Made by a program: the position numbers and the translations under genes
The notes under the pieces: generated by a model
What the model was told of the DNA's origin: nothing
Databases searched by the model: none
Seen by the model: the letters and a program-made list of their open reading frames with translations, nothing else
Source: Halomonas alkalisoli
GTDB lineage: Bacteria > Pseudomonadota > Gammaproteobacteria > Pseudomonadales > Halomonadaceae
Direction: 5' to 3'
NCBI RefSeq assembly: GCF_021412585.1
Contig: NZ_JAKCMI010000007.1
Span: 20,218-84,217 of the forward strand
DNA: 64,000 bases
Shown: in pieces, positions 17,449 through 29,625 of the stretch
Layout of the letters: each line of letters begins with the position of its first letter
How positions within the stretch are numbered: the stretch's first letter is position 1

Positions 17449-18177
17449 CTACCAGATCAGATCACCGTCGATGAAGGCGCGGGTGGTCGGTGAAGCCGGC
17501 GTGGTGAAGAAACGCTCGGCGTCGCTGTGTTCGATCAGCCGCCCTTCGTGGAGCAGCACGACGTCGTCTGCCAGCCGTTTCGCCTGGTTGAGGTCGTGGG
17601 TGGTCATCAGGATACGCGTGCCCCGGGCATGGAAGTCGACGACCGCCGCTTCCACGGCGCGCATCGAGGCCGGGTCCAGGGCGGCGGTGGGTTCGTCGAG
17701 GAACAGCACCTTTGGGTTGAGCAGCCAGGCCCGGGCCAGGGCCAGGCGTTGCTGCTCGCCGCCGGAGAGTACCCGCGCCGGGCGCCTTTCCAGGGGGCTC
17801 AGGCCGAAACGCGCAAGGGCTTCGCGGGCCAGTGGCTTGCGTGCCCGCCAAGGGGTGCCGCTGACGGCCAGGGCATAGGTGAGGTTGTCCAGGGCGGAGC
17901 GCTTGAGCAGCACGGGGCGCTGGAAGACCATCGCCTGGCGCGGTGGCTTGCCTTCCCAGTACACCTGTCCGGCGCTGGGGAGCAGCAGCCCGTGGGCCAG
18001 GCGCATCAGCAGGCTCTTGCCGGCCCCGTTGGGCCCCATCACCAGGGTGCGCCGGCAGCCGTCGAGGGAGAGGGTCAGCGGCTGGAGCAGCGTCTGGCCG
18101 CGGTGGACCACGCTCGCACCTTCGAAGCGCAGGGCAGGGATCGCAAGTTCGGGCAGCTGATGGGCCATTTGGGTCAT
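17449..18177 (-). CDS. tupC: tungstate-type ABC transporter ATP-binding protein, 242 aa
   Basis: Energises oxyanion import. Walker A is GPNGAGKS, Q-loop VFQRPVLL, signature LSGGEQQRLALARAW, Walker B VLFLDEPT and the switch histidine TTHD. The ATG at 18177 overlaps the tupB stop (ATGA), and the length is typical for TupC. The open frame continues upstream of this start, but that sequence is a shadow of tupB in another phase. Confidence 0.9.
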   Translation of the reverse strand: MTQMAHQLPELAIPALRFEGASVVHRGQTLLQPLTLSLDGCRRTLVMGPNGAGKSLLMRLAHGLLLPSAGQVYWEGKPPRQAMVFQRPVLLKRSALDNLTYALAVSGTPWRARKPLAREALARFGLSPLERRPARVLSGGEQQRLALARAWLLNPKVLFLDEPTAALDPASMRAVEAAVVDFHARGTRILMTTHDLNQAKRLADDVVLLHEGRLIEHSDAERFFTTPASPTTRAFIDGDLIW

Positions 18178-18878
18178 CCCAGTCGCCTCCGGGCCGTTTC
18201 GCCCACCAGGTAGGCGGCACCGTTGATCAGCGTGACCAGGGCGAGCAGCACCAGGCCGAGGCCAAGGGCCAGCGGCAGGTTGCCCTTGCTGGTTTCCAGC
18301 ACGATCGCCGTGGTCATGACCCGGGTGACGCCTTCGATATTCCCGCCCACGATCATCACCGCGCCCACCTCGGCACTGGCGCGACCGAAGCCGGCCAGTA
18401 TCACCGTCATCAGCCCGAAGCGGGCGTCCCACAGCAGGGTGGGGATCCGGCGTAGGCGTGACAACCCGAGCGACTGCAGCTGTTCGCGATACTCGGCGTG
18501 CAGCTCCTCCACCTGCTGGCGGGTCAGGGCGGCGATGATCGGCAGGATCAGCAGGACCTGGGCGACCACCATGGCGCCGGGCGTGAACAGCAGGCCGAAC
18601 TGCCCCAGCGGGCCGGCACGAGACAGCAGCAGGTAGACCGCCAGCCCAGCCACCACCGGCGGCAGCCCCATCAGGGCATTGAGTACCACCACGACCGCGC
18701 CGCGTCCCGGGAAGCGCCACAGCGCCAGGGCAGCGCCCAAGGGCAGCCCGATCACCGCACCCACCGCTACGGCGGCAAGTGACACCTGAAGCGACAGGGC
18801 CAGGATGCCGACCAGCGTCGGGTCCAGGCCCAGGATCAGGTTGAGGGCGGCCTGGAAGGCGTTGTCGAATTCCGGCAT
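18174..18878 (-). CDS. tupB: tungstate-type ABC transporter permease, 234 aa
   Basis: Inner-membrane channel of the same transporter. Five to six hydrophobic segments are seen. The cytoplasmic coupling loop contains EQLQSLGLSRLRR... and ILAGFGRASAEVGAVMIVGGN, the EAA-like region of tungstate/molybdate permeases. ATG 18878 (MPEFDNAFQAAL) is preferred because its extension to 18956 is not membrane-like. First gene of the operon, coupled to tupC by a 4-bp overlap. Confidence 0.88.
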   Translation of the reverse strand: MPEFDNAFQAALNLILGLDPTLVGILALSLQVSLAAVAVGAVIGLPLGAALALWRFPGRGAVVVVLNALMGLPPVVAGLAVYLLLSRAGPLGQFGLLFTPGAMVVAQVLLILPIIAALTRQQVEELHAEYREQLQSLGLSRLRRIPTLLWDARFGLMTVILAGFGRASAEVGAVMIVGGNIEGVTRVMTTAIVLETSKGNLPLALGLGLVLLALVTLINGAAYLVGETARRRLG

Positions 18879-19017
18879 GCGGGTCTCCGGGCGAGGGTGG
18901 CGAAGCCCCATGGTATGCCAAGGAAGCCATGACGACACCCGCGAAACGACACACACATGCCCGTTCGGGTCGCGTTATCTCCTGGACTGGGGCGCCGGAA
19001 CATCGTGAGGATCAGAA

Positions 19018-20085
19018 TTATCGATCAGGGGCTTCCTCGGGCTTGGCGAACGGACGGAATGAATCCTGGAACACCGCATTCAGGTCGAAGGAGGAGCACT
19101 TGCCGATGGAGTCGAAGTGCTGTTCGAGCCAGAGGTCCGCCCAGGCACGGCCCTGGTGGTGGAGCCGGGAAACGAAGTCCCATTCGGCGTTGAGCTTGCT
19201 CGAGGCGCTGAGCTTCTCGACTTCCTGCTCGGCATGGATCAGGTGCAGGCGCATGGAGCGGTACCGTTCAAGCTCCACATCCGCCGAGTCGATCAGCTGC
19301 TGCAGCAGCTGGATGCTGCGCAGCTCCTTGATCAGGCTGGTGTTGAAGGTGATCTCGTTGATGCGGTTGATGATGTCCCGGGCGCTGTCGGGCAGCTGAT
19401 GGCGAACCAGCGGGTTGACCTGGACTACCACCAGGTCGCGACAGCCCTGGTCGTCGACCAGCGGAAACAGGGCGGGGTTGCCGCTGTAGCCGCCGTCCCA
19501 GTAGGCCTCGCCGTCGATCTCCACGGCGGGAAACATGAAGGGCAGGCAGGCCGAGGCCATGACGGTATCCACGCTCAGATGAGGCTGGCGGAAGACCGTG
19601 GCGCGCCCGGTGCGTACATTGGTGGCAGTGACGAACACCTTCGCCTTGCGGCAGGCGTTTACCCGTTCGAAGTCCACCAGTTCGCTGACCAGGTCACGCA
19701 GGGGGTTGATGGCCAGGGGGTTGAGCTTCGCGGGCGCGACCAGCTGGGTGAGGCTCTCGAAGAACAGGTAGCTCGGCGAGTTGTCGAGACCATCGTTGCC
19801 CATCAGCCGATCCCAGGGGGTGCGCTGAATCGGTGAGAAGCGAGCCGCATCGCTGACCCCCTTCCAGAAGGTATAGAGCGCTTTCCGCGCTCCCTCGCGC
19901 CCACCCTTGTGCAGTCCATCGGCCAGCACCACCGCATTCATGGCACCGGCACTGGTGCCGCTGACCCCGTCGATCTCCAGCCGATCCTCTTCCAGCAGGC
20001 GGTCGAGCACGCCCCAGGTCAAGGCGCCGTGGGAGCCGCCGCCCTGCAGTGCCAGATCGATGCGCTTCTTGTCGTCCTTCGCCAT
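19018..20085 (-). CDS. patatin-like phospholipase, 355 aa
   Basis: Serine lipase of the patatin family, cytoplasmic as no signal peptide is seen. The oxyanion loop GGGSHG is at about residues 15-20, the nucleophile elbow GTSAG at about 43-47, and the catalytic aspartate in DGGYSGNP near 195, so the Ser-Asp dyad is complete. A mixed-charge helical C-terminus follows. In halophiles related proteins sit near polyester (PHB) genes, but no such genes are close here, so the substrate is left open. Confidence 0.85.
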   Translation of the reverse strand: MAKDDKKRIDLALQGGGSHGALTWGVLDRLLEEDRLEIDGVSGTSAGAMNAVVLADGLHKGGREGARKALYTFWKGVSDAARFSPIQRTPWDRLMGNDGLDNSPSYLFFESLTQLVAPAKLNPLAINPLRDLVSELVDFERVNACRKAKVFVTATNVRTGRATVFRQPHLSVDTVMASACLPFMFPAVEIDGEAYWDGGYSGNPALFPLVDDQGCRDLVVVQVNPLVRHQLPDSARDIINRINEITFNTSLIKELRSIQLLQQLIDSADVELERYRSMRLHLIHAEQEVEKLSASSKLNAEWDFVSRLHHQGRAWADLWLEQHFDSIGKCSSFDLNAVFQDSFRPFAKPEEAPDR

Positions 20086-20220
20086 GCTGTCTCCTTGAGC
20101 CCTGAATCCAGAAGCCTGAATGCTGCGTTGCAGTCTAGGCTTCCTGATCGCCGCTGTCTGCCCCTGGGGACAGGGTCATCGATGCTCTAACGGGGCATGG
20201 ACCAGTGAGGACGAAAGCGT

Positions 20221-20252
20221 GGCGGGAGCAGAGTCTTTGCTCCGCTCCCGCC
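20221..20252 (-). terminator. hairpin after the cupin gene
   Basis: A 9-bp stem (ggcgggagc / gctcccgcc) with a 14-nt loop lies just past the cupin stop codon. Only a short T-containing tail follows on the minus strand, so it is a weak terminator candidate. Confidence 0.45.
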
Positions 20253-20264
20253 TGAAGCCGGCCA

Positions 20265-20816
20265 TTAGTGTCCGGCGCCGATGGGCAGGTCGGGACAGCT
20301 CTGCTCGGGCTCGCGGGGCAGCGTCAGCCCCTGGCCGTTCTCGCCTTCGGGGGCGTTGAGGAAGGTGGCTACCACCACGGCGACCTCGTCCTCGCTGGGG
20401 TTGAAGGAGCTGTGGATGTTGTCGAAGCCGGGGTCGATGAACAGCTCGCCGGCCCGGTAGGGGCGCTCGACGCAGTCGTCGGCATAGACGTAGACCAGCT
20501 CGCCCTGGCGAATGGTGGCGATCACGGGGCCGGGATGGCTGTGCCAGGGGAAGGCGGCCCCCGGCTGGACGGTGATCTCGGCCATGGCCACCCGTCCGGG
20601 TTCGGGTACCTCCAGGACCTGGCGGTCGCGGCCCTCGGTGGCGAGGGTGATCTGGATACTCACCTCGTCGATGATCGCGCTGCGCTGGGTCAGCTCCTGC
20701 ACGGCGATGGGCGGCGGGTCGTCGCCGGCGGCCAGCGGCGGGACGGCCAGTGCCAGGGCGCCGACGGTCAGCGCGGCGAGGGGCAGGGTCAGGGGAGGGA
20801 GGGCGTGGCGTTTCAT
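20265..20816 (-). CDS. secreted cupin-domain protein, 183 aa
   Basis: Has an N-terminal signal peptide (LTLPLAALTVGALALAVPPLAAG) and a single cupin barrel with the metal-ligand motif PWHSHPGPVIATIRQGE and a second motif around YRAGELFIDPGFDNIHSSFN. Exported small cupins often sense or store a small molecule, but no specific role is visible. It lies immediately downstream of the first FAD oxidase (34 bp) and is probably co-transcribed with it, so it may act in the same pathway. Confidence 0.75.
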   Translation of the reverse strand: MKRHALPPLTLPLAALTVGALALAVPPLAAGDDPPPIAVQELTQRSAIIDEVSIQITLATEGRDRQVLEVPEPGRVAMAEITVQPGAAFPWHSHPGPVIATIRQGELVYVYADDCVERPYRAGELFIDPGFDNIHSSFNPSEDEVAVVVATFLNAPEGENGQGLTLPREPEQSCPDLPIGAGH

Positions 20817-20849
20817 GGCGGTTCTCCTTCGTCTCGTCGGACGTGGCGA

Positions 20850-22247
20850 TCACGCCGGATCGGCCGGCGGGATGTTGTGGTTGTGGCGGAACAGGTTGTG
20901 GGGGTCGTACCGCGCCTTGATGCGGGCCAGGCGGGAGTAGTTCTCGCCATAGGTGGCACGGACCCGGTCGTGGCCCTCGTCCATCATGAAGTTCACGTAG
21001 GCGCCGCCGGCCGAGCTCGGGTGCAGTGCCTCCCAGTAGCGCACCGCCCAGTCGCGGATGCGGTCGGCATTGGCCGGGTCGGGATCGACGCCCACCATCA
21101 CCGCGTTCCAGGTGGCGTTCCGGAAGCGGAAGGCGGTCTCGTCGCTACCCACCCGGTGCGCGGCCCCGTCGATGGGGTAGAGGTGCATGGTGGAGAGCGG
21201 AGTGGGCACCTCGGCGAAGCGCTCATGGACGGCGATCGCCTCGTCGGTGATCTCGGTGAAGAAGTCGCCTCGCCAGTAGGAGTGCAGCCCCGGCGGATAG
21301 AGCGGATCGAAGACCGACTGCAGGGCCGGGAAGGGCACCTCGTGGATGCCGTCCAGCAGTGGCTTGCCGAAGGCCCGTACCGGGGCCAGGGTGCCCTCGG
21401 CCGCCTCGGGGTCGCCGCCGTAGACCCAGACGATGCCGCAGATGTGTCGGCCGTGCAGGCCCTCCGGGAAGGGCGGCGCCGGCGGGACGGTACCGACCAT
21501 GAAGAAGCCGTTGAGCGTCTCCGGTGCCGCGGGCATGAACTCCCGGAACCAGCGCAGCACCTCGCCGGTGTCGGCCAGGTCGTAGAGGACCGGGCCCGCC
21601 ATGACGTTGCGCACCGGATGGCAGCGAAAACGGAAGGCGGTGACCACCCCGAAGTTGCCGCCGCCGCCGCGCAGGGCCCAGTAGAGGTCCGGGTGCGACT
21701 CGGCGCTGGCGGTGACGAAGCTGCCGTCGGCCAACACCACGTCCGCGGCCAGCAGGTTGTCGATGGTCAGGCCGTACTGGCGGGTGAGGTATCCGCTGCC
21801 GCCACCCAGGCTGAGGCCGCCGACGCCGCTGGTGGAGATGATGCCGAAGGGGGTGGCGAGCCCGAAGGGGTGGGTCGCGTGATCGACGTCGCCCAGGGTG
21901 CAGCCGCCCTCCACCAGGACGCTGCCCTCGGTGGGCTCGACCCGCACGCCGCGCATGGCCGAGAGATCGATCACCAGGCCGCCGTCGCAGATGGCCTGGC
22001 CGCTGGCGCTGTGGCCGCCGCCGCGCACGGCGAGCGGCAGGCCGTGCTCGCTCGCCGTGCGCACCGCCGCCATCACGTCGGCGACGTCGACACAGCGGGC
22101 GATGGCGCCGGGCTGGCGGTCGATCATGCCGTTCCACACGGCGCGTGCCGCGTCGTAGCCCTCCTGCCCGGGGCGCAGCAGCCTGCCGCGCATCGCGCCC
22201 TGCAGGGCCTCGAGGGCGGCCTGGGGCGGTTCAAGGTGGTTGTCCAT
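20850..22247 (-). CDS. FAD-linked oxidase, BBE-like (PCMH fold), 465 aa
   Basis: Flavoprotein oxidase of the berberine-bridge-enzyme type. The FAD-binding PCMH domain shows LAVRGGGHSASGQAICDGG, where the conserved His is the usual site of covalent FAD attachment, then GGGSGYLTRQYGLTIDNL and GGGGNFGVVTAFRF. The C-terminal BBE motif ends YVNFM...YDPHNLFRHNHNIPP. The start at 22247 gives a normal N-terminus. The protein is a paralogue of the next gene upstream, and the two encode products of identical length. Substrates in this family range from sugars to alkaloids, so none is assigned. Confidence 0.85.
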   Translation of the reverse strand: MDNHLEPPQAALEALQGAMRGRLLRPGQEGYDAARAVWNGMIDRQPGAIARCVDVADVMAAVRTASEHGLPLAVRGGGHSASGQAICDGGLVIDLSAMRGVRVEPTEGSVLVEGGCTLGDVDHATHPFGLATPFGIISTSGVGGLSLGGGSGYLTRQYGLTIDNLLAADVVLADGSFVTASAESHPDLYWALRGGGGNFGVVTAFRFRCHPVRNVMAGPVLYDLADTGEVLRWFREFMPAAPETLNGFFMVGTVPPAPPFPEGLHGRHICGIVWVYGGDPEAAEGTLAPVRAFGKPLLDGIHEVPFPALQSVFDPLYPPGLHSYWRGDFFTEITDEAIAVHERFAEVPTPLSTMHLYPIDGAAHRVGSDETAFRFRNATWNAVMVGVDPDPANADRIRDWAVRYWEALHPSSAGGAYVNFMMDEGHDRVRATYGENYSRLARIKARYDPHNLFRHNHNIPPADPA

Positions 22248-22388
22248 GGGAGTGCCTCCTGATCTCGGTGTGTGACACCCCGAGCATGGACCGCCCGGCG
22301 TTTGCCAGGCGTTCGGCAAGCGTTCGCGAAGGAGAGACGCCAGCGGCGGCGGGCGCCGGGCGGTGCCCGGGAGCCCCGCCGGACGCCC

Positions 22389-23786
22389 TCATGCTGGTGT
22401 GATGTTCGAGTTGAAGCGAAACAGGTTCTGCGGATCGCAGGATGCTTTTAGTGCCTGCAACCTTGCGTACTTCTGTCCGAAGGTGGCCCTGGTCTCCTCA
22501 TCCTGGTTCTCGAGGAAGCCCGGGTAGTTGAGGTAGAGGCCGTCGCCGTACCCGAAACGTGCGAAGTCGTCCACCGCGTTGCGGGACCAGGCAATGTTGC
22601 TTTCGTCATCGGCCCGATCGCTCCAGATCGACTCGGCCGCGAGCATGTACTCGGCGCCACGGCCGCCGTAGGCCGTGGCGTTCTCGTCGACCCGTCGAAT
22701 CGCGCCGCCCAGATGCCAGATCACCAGCGCCGTCAGCGGTGAGGGGCGACGCTCGGCGTAGTCGACGAGCATGTCGATGCCGGCGTCGCCGAGTGCGGCC
22801 GCTGTCAGCGGGCGGCCCTTCCAGTAGTAAAGCCCGCCGGCCGGGAAGTTCGCATCCAGCAGCGATTGAATGTCCACCCAGCGCATCGTGCCGCTCAGGT
22901 CGAAAAGCGGCGCCGCAACCTGGCGGAGGGGGGCCATCGCTGCCTCGCCTGCCTCGGGGGCTCCAAGGGACACCCCGAGGAAGGCGATGGCGGGCTTGCC
23001 GCGGGCGTCGGGGACGGGGAAGGCCGGGTCGTCCGGCACCGTGATCGAGGTGACGAGCGTAGAGACCTCATCGGGGGCGTGCTGCGTGAAGTCGCGGTAC
23101 GCCTCGTAACACTTCCGGCGGTCGTCGGCCGGATAGCCCACGAAGGTGAAGGCGACCTCGGGACCCACCGGATGGAGCCTGAACTCGAAGGTGGTCACCA
23201 CGCCGAAGTTGCCGCCACCGCCGCGCAAGCCCCAGAGCAGCTCCGGATTATGGGTCTCGCTGGTGTAGACCACCTCGCCGTTGCCGGTGACGACCTCGGC
23301 ACCGATCAGGTTGTCGCAGGTGAGGCCGTGCTTGCGTCGCAGCCAGCCGAGCCCGCCGCTGAGGCAGAGCCCCGCGATACCGGTCTTCGATACCAGGCCG
23401 GTCGGGGTGGCCAGTCCATGGACCTGGGTCTCCCGATCGACATCCTGCAGCAGGGCCCCGCCCTGGACGCGGGCAACGCGCGCGTTCGCGTCCACGATGA
23501 CCGTGCGCATGAGCGACAGGTCGATCATCAGGCTATTGTCCCCGACCGCCGTGCCAGCGACGTTGTGGCCGCCACCGCGGACCGAGATCGGCAGGTCCTG
23601 CTTGCGGGCGAAGGCCACCGCCGCGACCACGTCCGCCGTTCCGCGACAGCGCGCGATAAGCGCCGGCCGGCGATCGATCATGCCGTTCCAGACCTGGCGT
23701 ACCTCATCGAAGGCCGGGTCATCGGGACCCAGGAGGTTGCCTCCAAGGGTCATTTTCAGGGCTTCGGTGCTTGCATCAGTGATCAT
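22389..23786 (-). CDS. FAD-linked oxidase, BBE-like, 465 aa (paralogue of neighbour)
   Basis: Same fold and motifs as the 20850-22247 product: ISVRGGGHNVAGTAVGDNS with the FAD-linking His, LCLSGGLGWLRRKHGLTCDNL, and the C-terminal YLNYPGFLEN...CDPQNLFRFNSNI. ATG 23786 is preferred over ATG 23801 because GGGGGAGAG lies just in front of it. It is the first gene of the run FAD oxidase - FAD oxidase - cupin and is divergent from the GlxA-type regulator. A TCGG-N6-CCGA motif lies 45 bp upstream. Confidence 0.85.
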   Translation of the reverse strand: MITDASTEALKMTLGGNLLGPDDPAFDEVRQVWNGMIDRRPALIARCRGTADVVAAVAFARKQDLPISVRGGGHNVAGTAVGDNSLMIDLSLMRTVIVDANARVARVQGGALLQDVDRETQVHGLATPTGLVSKTGIAGLCLSGGLGWLRRKHGLTCDNLIGAEVVTGNGEVVYTSETHNPELLWGLRGGGGNFGVVTTFEFRLHPVGPEVAFTFVGYPADDRRKCYEAYRDFTQHAPDEVSTLVTSITVPDDPAFPVPDARGKPAIAFLGVSLGAPEAGEAAMAPLRQVAAPLFDLSGTMRWVDIQSLLDANFPAGGLYYWKGRPLTAAALGDAGIDMLVDYAERRPSPLTALVIWHLGGAIRRVDENATAYGGRGAEYMLAAESIWSDRADDESNIAWSRNAVDDFARFGYGDGLYLNYPGFLENQDEETRATFGQKYARLQALKASCDPQNLFRFNSNITPA

Positions 23787-23830
23787 CGTTCTCTCCCCCA
23801 TGATGTCGCAATCCGTCTTTCTCGTGTCGA

Positions 23831-23844
23831 TCGGTCGAATCCGA
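23831..23844. promoter_or_regulatory. TCGG-N6-CCGA motif in the FAD oxidase / glxA-type divergent promoter
   Basis: TCGGTCGAATCCGA, an inverted repeat with a 6-bp centre, is embedded in a ~30-bp stretch shared with the BTAD regulator promoter at 28294. It is a candidate operator for one of the regulators in this locus. Confidence 0.4.
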
Positions 23845-23935
23845 CAGACTGCTGGCAGTTTGCTCGCGAGCGGGCTTGCGGCGCAGAGCGGGGGGCGCCA
23901 AATTTAGGTTAGATTCCCGTCAAGCAGGGGGAGCC

Positions 23936-24955
23936 ATGCATGATGTGACGGTCGTTCTGGTCGAGGGGGGAATGCCGTCCACGGCGGTCGCGCCATTGGA
24001 GATCTTCGGGACGGCGGGCGTGCTGTGGAATTTCATGTGCGAGCGGCGCGCCGAGCCGCGGTTTCGGGTGCGCACGGTGTCCAAGGATGGCCGGCCCGTG
24101 CGTACGGGCGTCTCCCTGCTCCTGCAGCCGGATTGCGGAATCGAGGCGATCGAGTCCACGGATCTGATCCTGGTCGCTGCGGTGGGTGCCGACCTGGAGG
24201 CGGCTTTTCCCCTTCATGCCGCCCTCTATCCATGGCTGCGGGAGTGGCATGAGCGCGGTGCCACCATCGCCGGTGTCTGTGCCGGCGTGGCGTTGCTGGC
24301 GGAGGCCGGGATACTCGATGACCGGCCGGCCACCACCCACTGGGCGGTCGTCGATGCCTGTCGCCGGCGCTATCCCCGTGTCCACTGGCAGCCCGAGCGC
24401 GTCATCACCGAGTCCGGCAATGTACTCTGCAGCGGCGGCGTCTACGCGGCGGTGGACCTGAGTCTGTACCTGATCGAGAAGCTCTGCGGTCACAAGCTGG
24501 CCATGGAGACGGCACGGGCGCTGGTGCTGGAGACTCCGCGTACCTGGCAGATCGGCTACGGGGCCGAGCCACCGGAGTATGCCCACGAGGACCAGCGCAT
24601 CCAGAAAGCGCAGGAGTGGCTGTTCCGTCATTTCACCGATATCGCCTCGATGGAGCAGTTGGCCCGGAATGTCGGCATGAGCGAGCGTACCTTCGAGAGG
24701 CGATTCAAGCGCGCGACCGGCGAGACCCCCAGGCATTATCTGCACCGGGTGCGCGTCAATGCGGCGCGGCACCTGCTGGAGAATGAGCAGCAATCGGTAC
24801 AGGAGGTGAGCAGTGCGGTGGGATATGACGACGTGAGTCACTTCCGTCGCCTGTTCAAGCGTCACACGGGCATGACCCCGCAGGCATATCGGGAGAACTT
24901 CGGCGCCTTCGTCTCCGGCAACGTCGCCCGGGTCGGGCGTACGCCGCATCACTAG
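23936..24955 (+). CDS. GlxA-family transcriptional regulator (DJ-1/PfpI domain plus AraC HTH), 339 aa
   Basis: The N-terminal DJ-1/PfpI-like amidase domain contains the nucleophile-elbow region AGVCAGVALLAEAG (cysteine retained) and THW. The C-terminal AraC/XylS DNA-binding domain has two HTHs: SMEQLARNVGMSERTFERRFKRATG and VQEVSSAVGYDDVSHFRRLFKRHTGMTP. Start ATG 23936 (MHDVTVVLVEGG) gives the canonical beginning and has a GGGGGAG ribosome site. Being divergent from the FAD oxidase genes, it is their most likely regulator. Confidence 0.88.
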   Translation: MHDVTVVLVEGGMPSTAVAPLEIFGTAGVLWNFMCERRAEPRFRVRTVSKDGRPVRTGVSLLLQPDCGIEAIESTDLILVAAVGADLEAAFPLHAALYPWLREWHERGATIAGVCAGVALLAEAGILDDRPATTHWAVVDACRRRYPRVHWQPERVITESGNVLCSGGVYAAVDLSLYLIEKLCGHKLAMETARALVLETPRTWQIGYGAEPPEYAHEDQRIQKAQEWLFRHFTDIASMEQLARNVGMSERTFERRFKRATGETPRHYLHRVRVNAARHLLENEQQSVQEVSSAVGYDDVSHFRRLFKRHTGMTPQAYRENFGAFVSGNVARVGRTPHH

Positions 24956-25057
24956 CGAGGACCCCGGGGCGTTGCAGGTGTAGGCGACGCCCTGGGCCAC
25001 CAGGGGCGTGGCGCCCTCGGCCAGGGCGTCTGGATCGGCCATGATCCGGCGGAGGGC

Positions 25058-28192
<3,135 letters not shown>

Positions 28193-28293
28193 GACGCGCC
28201 CCCGTCGCCGATGTACCGGTCCCGGCGGGCTCGCCGGGCCGGATGAGGTGCCCTCGACCAGCAGTATAGTGGCCAGCAAATCTCTCGCGACGA

Positions 28294-28307
28294 TCGGTCA
28301 ACTCCGA
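28294..28307. promoter_or_regulatory. TCGG-N6-CCGA motif upstream of the ATPase-type BTAD regulator
   Basis: TCGGTCAACTCCGA matches the motif at 23831, and the similarity extends on both sides (CGA before, CAG-CT-CTGG after). It is ~100 bp before the regulator start codon. Confidence 0.4.
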
Positions 28308-28332
28308 CAGGCTCCTGGGCAGATACCAGCAC

Positions 28333-29625
28333 TCAGCTCGGCAGGGTAACTCTTCTGGTGCTTCTAGCCAGCCAGCCTGCCATGTGGTGGCTGAGTTCGC
28401 GGGCATCGTCGTCGGCGCCGTGGATGGCGCCCGACTTGCGTCGACGCATGAAGGGCAGGCCCATGGCGTAGAGGCCTGGCGCCACCACGCCACCGTCGTG
28501 CCGCAGGCGCCCGCGGGCGTCGAATACCGGCATGTCGAGCCAGCTGAAGTCGGGTCGAAACCCGGTGGCCCACAGCACCGTGCGGATCTCGCCGCCGGCC
28601 AGGTCGAGCCCGAGGCAGGGCCGCTGCGGTACCCGCGTGGAAGGCAGGTGCTCCGGGGCGGGCAGGGCATCGTGCCAGCCGTGGGCAAGGGCCCAGGCAT
28701 TCAGGTTGTCCAGCAGCCGGGCGAGCTTGAGGTCTGCCGCCGCGGCGTGCATGGCAAGCGAACCCGAGAACTGCAGCCGGGTGCCGGCGATGCCTGCCAG
28801 GCGCCCCACCAGGCGTACGCCGCGCTGGCTCAGGGCGTTGAGGTCCAGGTCGCGGGGTTCGGCGCTGCCCAGCAGTTGCGGAGAGGGCTGGCGTCGGGCG
28901 CGGGCCAGGTCCTCCACTTCGTCGAAGCGCTGGTCGAGCATCCCGGCGTGCTCCAGCCACCACTGGATGTCGCGGCCACGGTAGCGCCGGGGCAGGCGCA
29001 GGTGCTGCCCCACGGCAAGCGTCACGGCACGGCCGCTGCGCTGGAGCTCGTCGGCCAGCTGCACGCCGGTGGCCGAGGCGCCCACCACCAGCACGCCGCC
29101 CGGCGGCAACTGCTCCGGGCGACGATACCCATGGGGCGTCAGGCTTTCCACCCAGGGTGGCAGCGCCGCGGCCATGGCGGGCACGACGGGAAGCTGGCAG
29201 GCGCCGGTGGCGATCACCACCGTCCGGCAGCGCCAGTCGCCCCGGTTCGTCACCACCCGGTAGCCGCCCTCCGCCGGCCGTACGCAGATCACCTCGTTGC
29301 CGGTATGCACCGGGGCCGCAAGGCCCCGGGCATAGCCATCGAGCAAGGCGATCAGCTCCGTCATGCTCATGAAGCCTTCCGGCTCCGGTCCGCCGTAGGC
29401 CTGCCCGGGCAGCCGACACTGCCAGTTGGGGGTGAGCAGGCGAAGCGAGTCCCAGCGTTCGCTGCGCCAGGCGTTGGCCACCTCGCCGCGCTCCAGGATC
29501 ACGTGGTCGATGCCGCGCCGCGCCAGGTGGTGGCTCATGGCGAGCCCGGCGTGTCCCGCGCCGATGACCACGGTGGTCACGGCGCGGGCCTGGCGGTGCA
29601 GCGGGCGTGAGTGCCCCGCGGTCAT
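28333..29625 (-). CDS. flavin-containing monooxygenase / CzcO-like NAD(P)-FAD oxidoreductase, 430 aa
   Basis: Two Rossmann signatures are visible: the FAD site VVIGAGHAGLAMSHHLARRG and the NAD(P) site VVGASATGVQLADEL, plus the ATGFRPD motif near the C-terminus, as in group-B monooxygenases. It lacks the Baeyer-Villiger fingerprint FxGxxxHxxxWP, so the reaction is probably not a Baeyer-Villiger one. The ATG at 29625 overlaps the OsmC stop (ATGA), so both are translated from one mRNA. Upstream in the same strand run are a DUF4242 protein and a BTAD regulator. Confidence 0.85.
   Translation of the reverse strand: MTAGHSRPLHRQARAVTTVVIGAGHAGLAMSHHLARRGIDHVILERGEVANAWRSERWDSLRLLTPNWQCRLPGQAYGGPEPEGFMSMTELIALLDGYARGLAAPVHTGNEVICVRPAEGGYRVVTNRGDWRCRTVVIATGACQLPVVPAMAAALPPWVESLTPHGYRRPEQLPPGGVLVVGASATGVQLADELQRSGRAVTLAVGQHLRLPRRYRGRDIQWWLEHAGMLDQRFDEVEDLARARRQPSPQLLGSAEPRDLDLNALSQRGVRLVGRLAGIAGTRLQFSGSLAMHAAAADLKLARLLDNLNAWALAHGWHDALPAPEHLPSTRVPQRPCLGLDLAGGEIRTVLWATGFRPDFSWLDMPVFDARGRLRHDGGVVAPGLYAMGLPFMRRRKSGAIHGADDDARELSHHMAGWLARSTRRVTLPS

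Noticed and set aside
20268..22262. 664-codon plus-strand frame opposite the cupin and FAD oxidase
   Set aside because: Antisense shadow in GC-rich DNA; the minus-strand proteins have clear families.
24958..25042. Short minus-strand frame starting MADPDALAEG just after the ATPase-type BTAD gene
   Set aside because: It begins 16 bp after the regulator stop and runs antisense into the GlxA-type gene. It may be a gene remnant, but nothing recognisable supports it.
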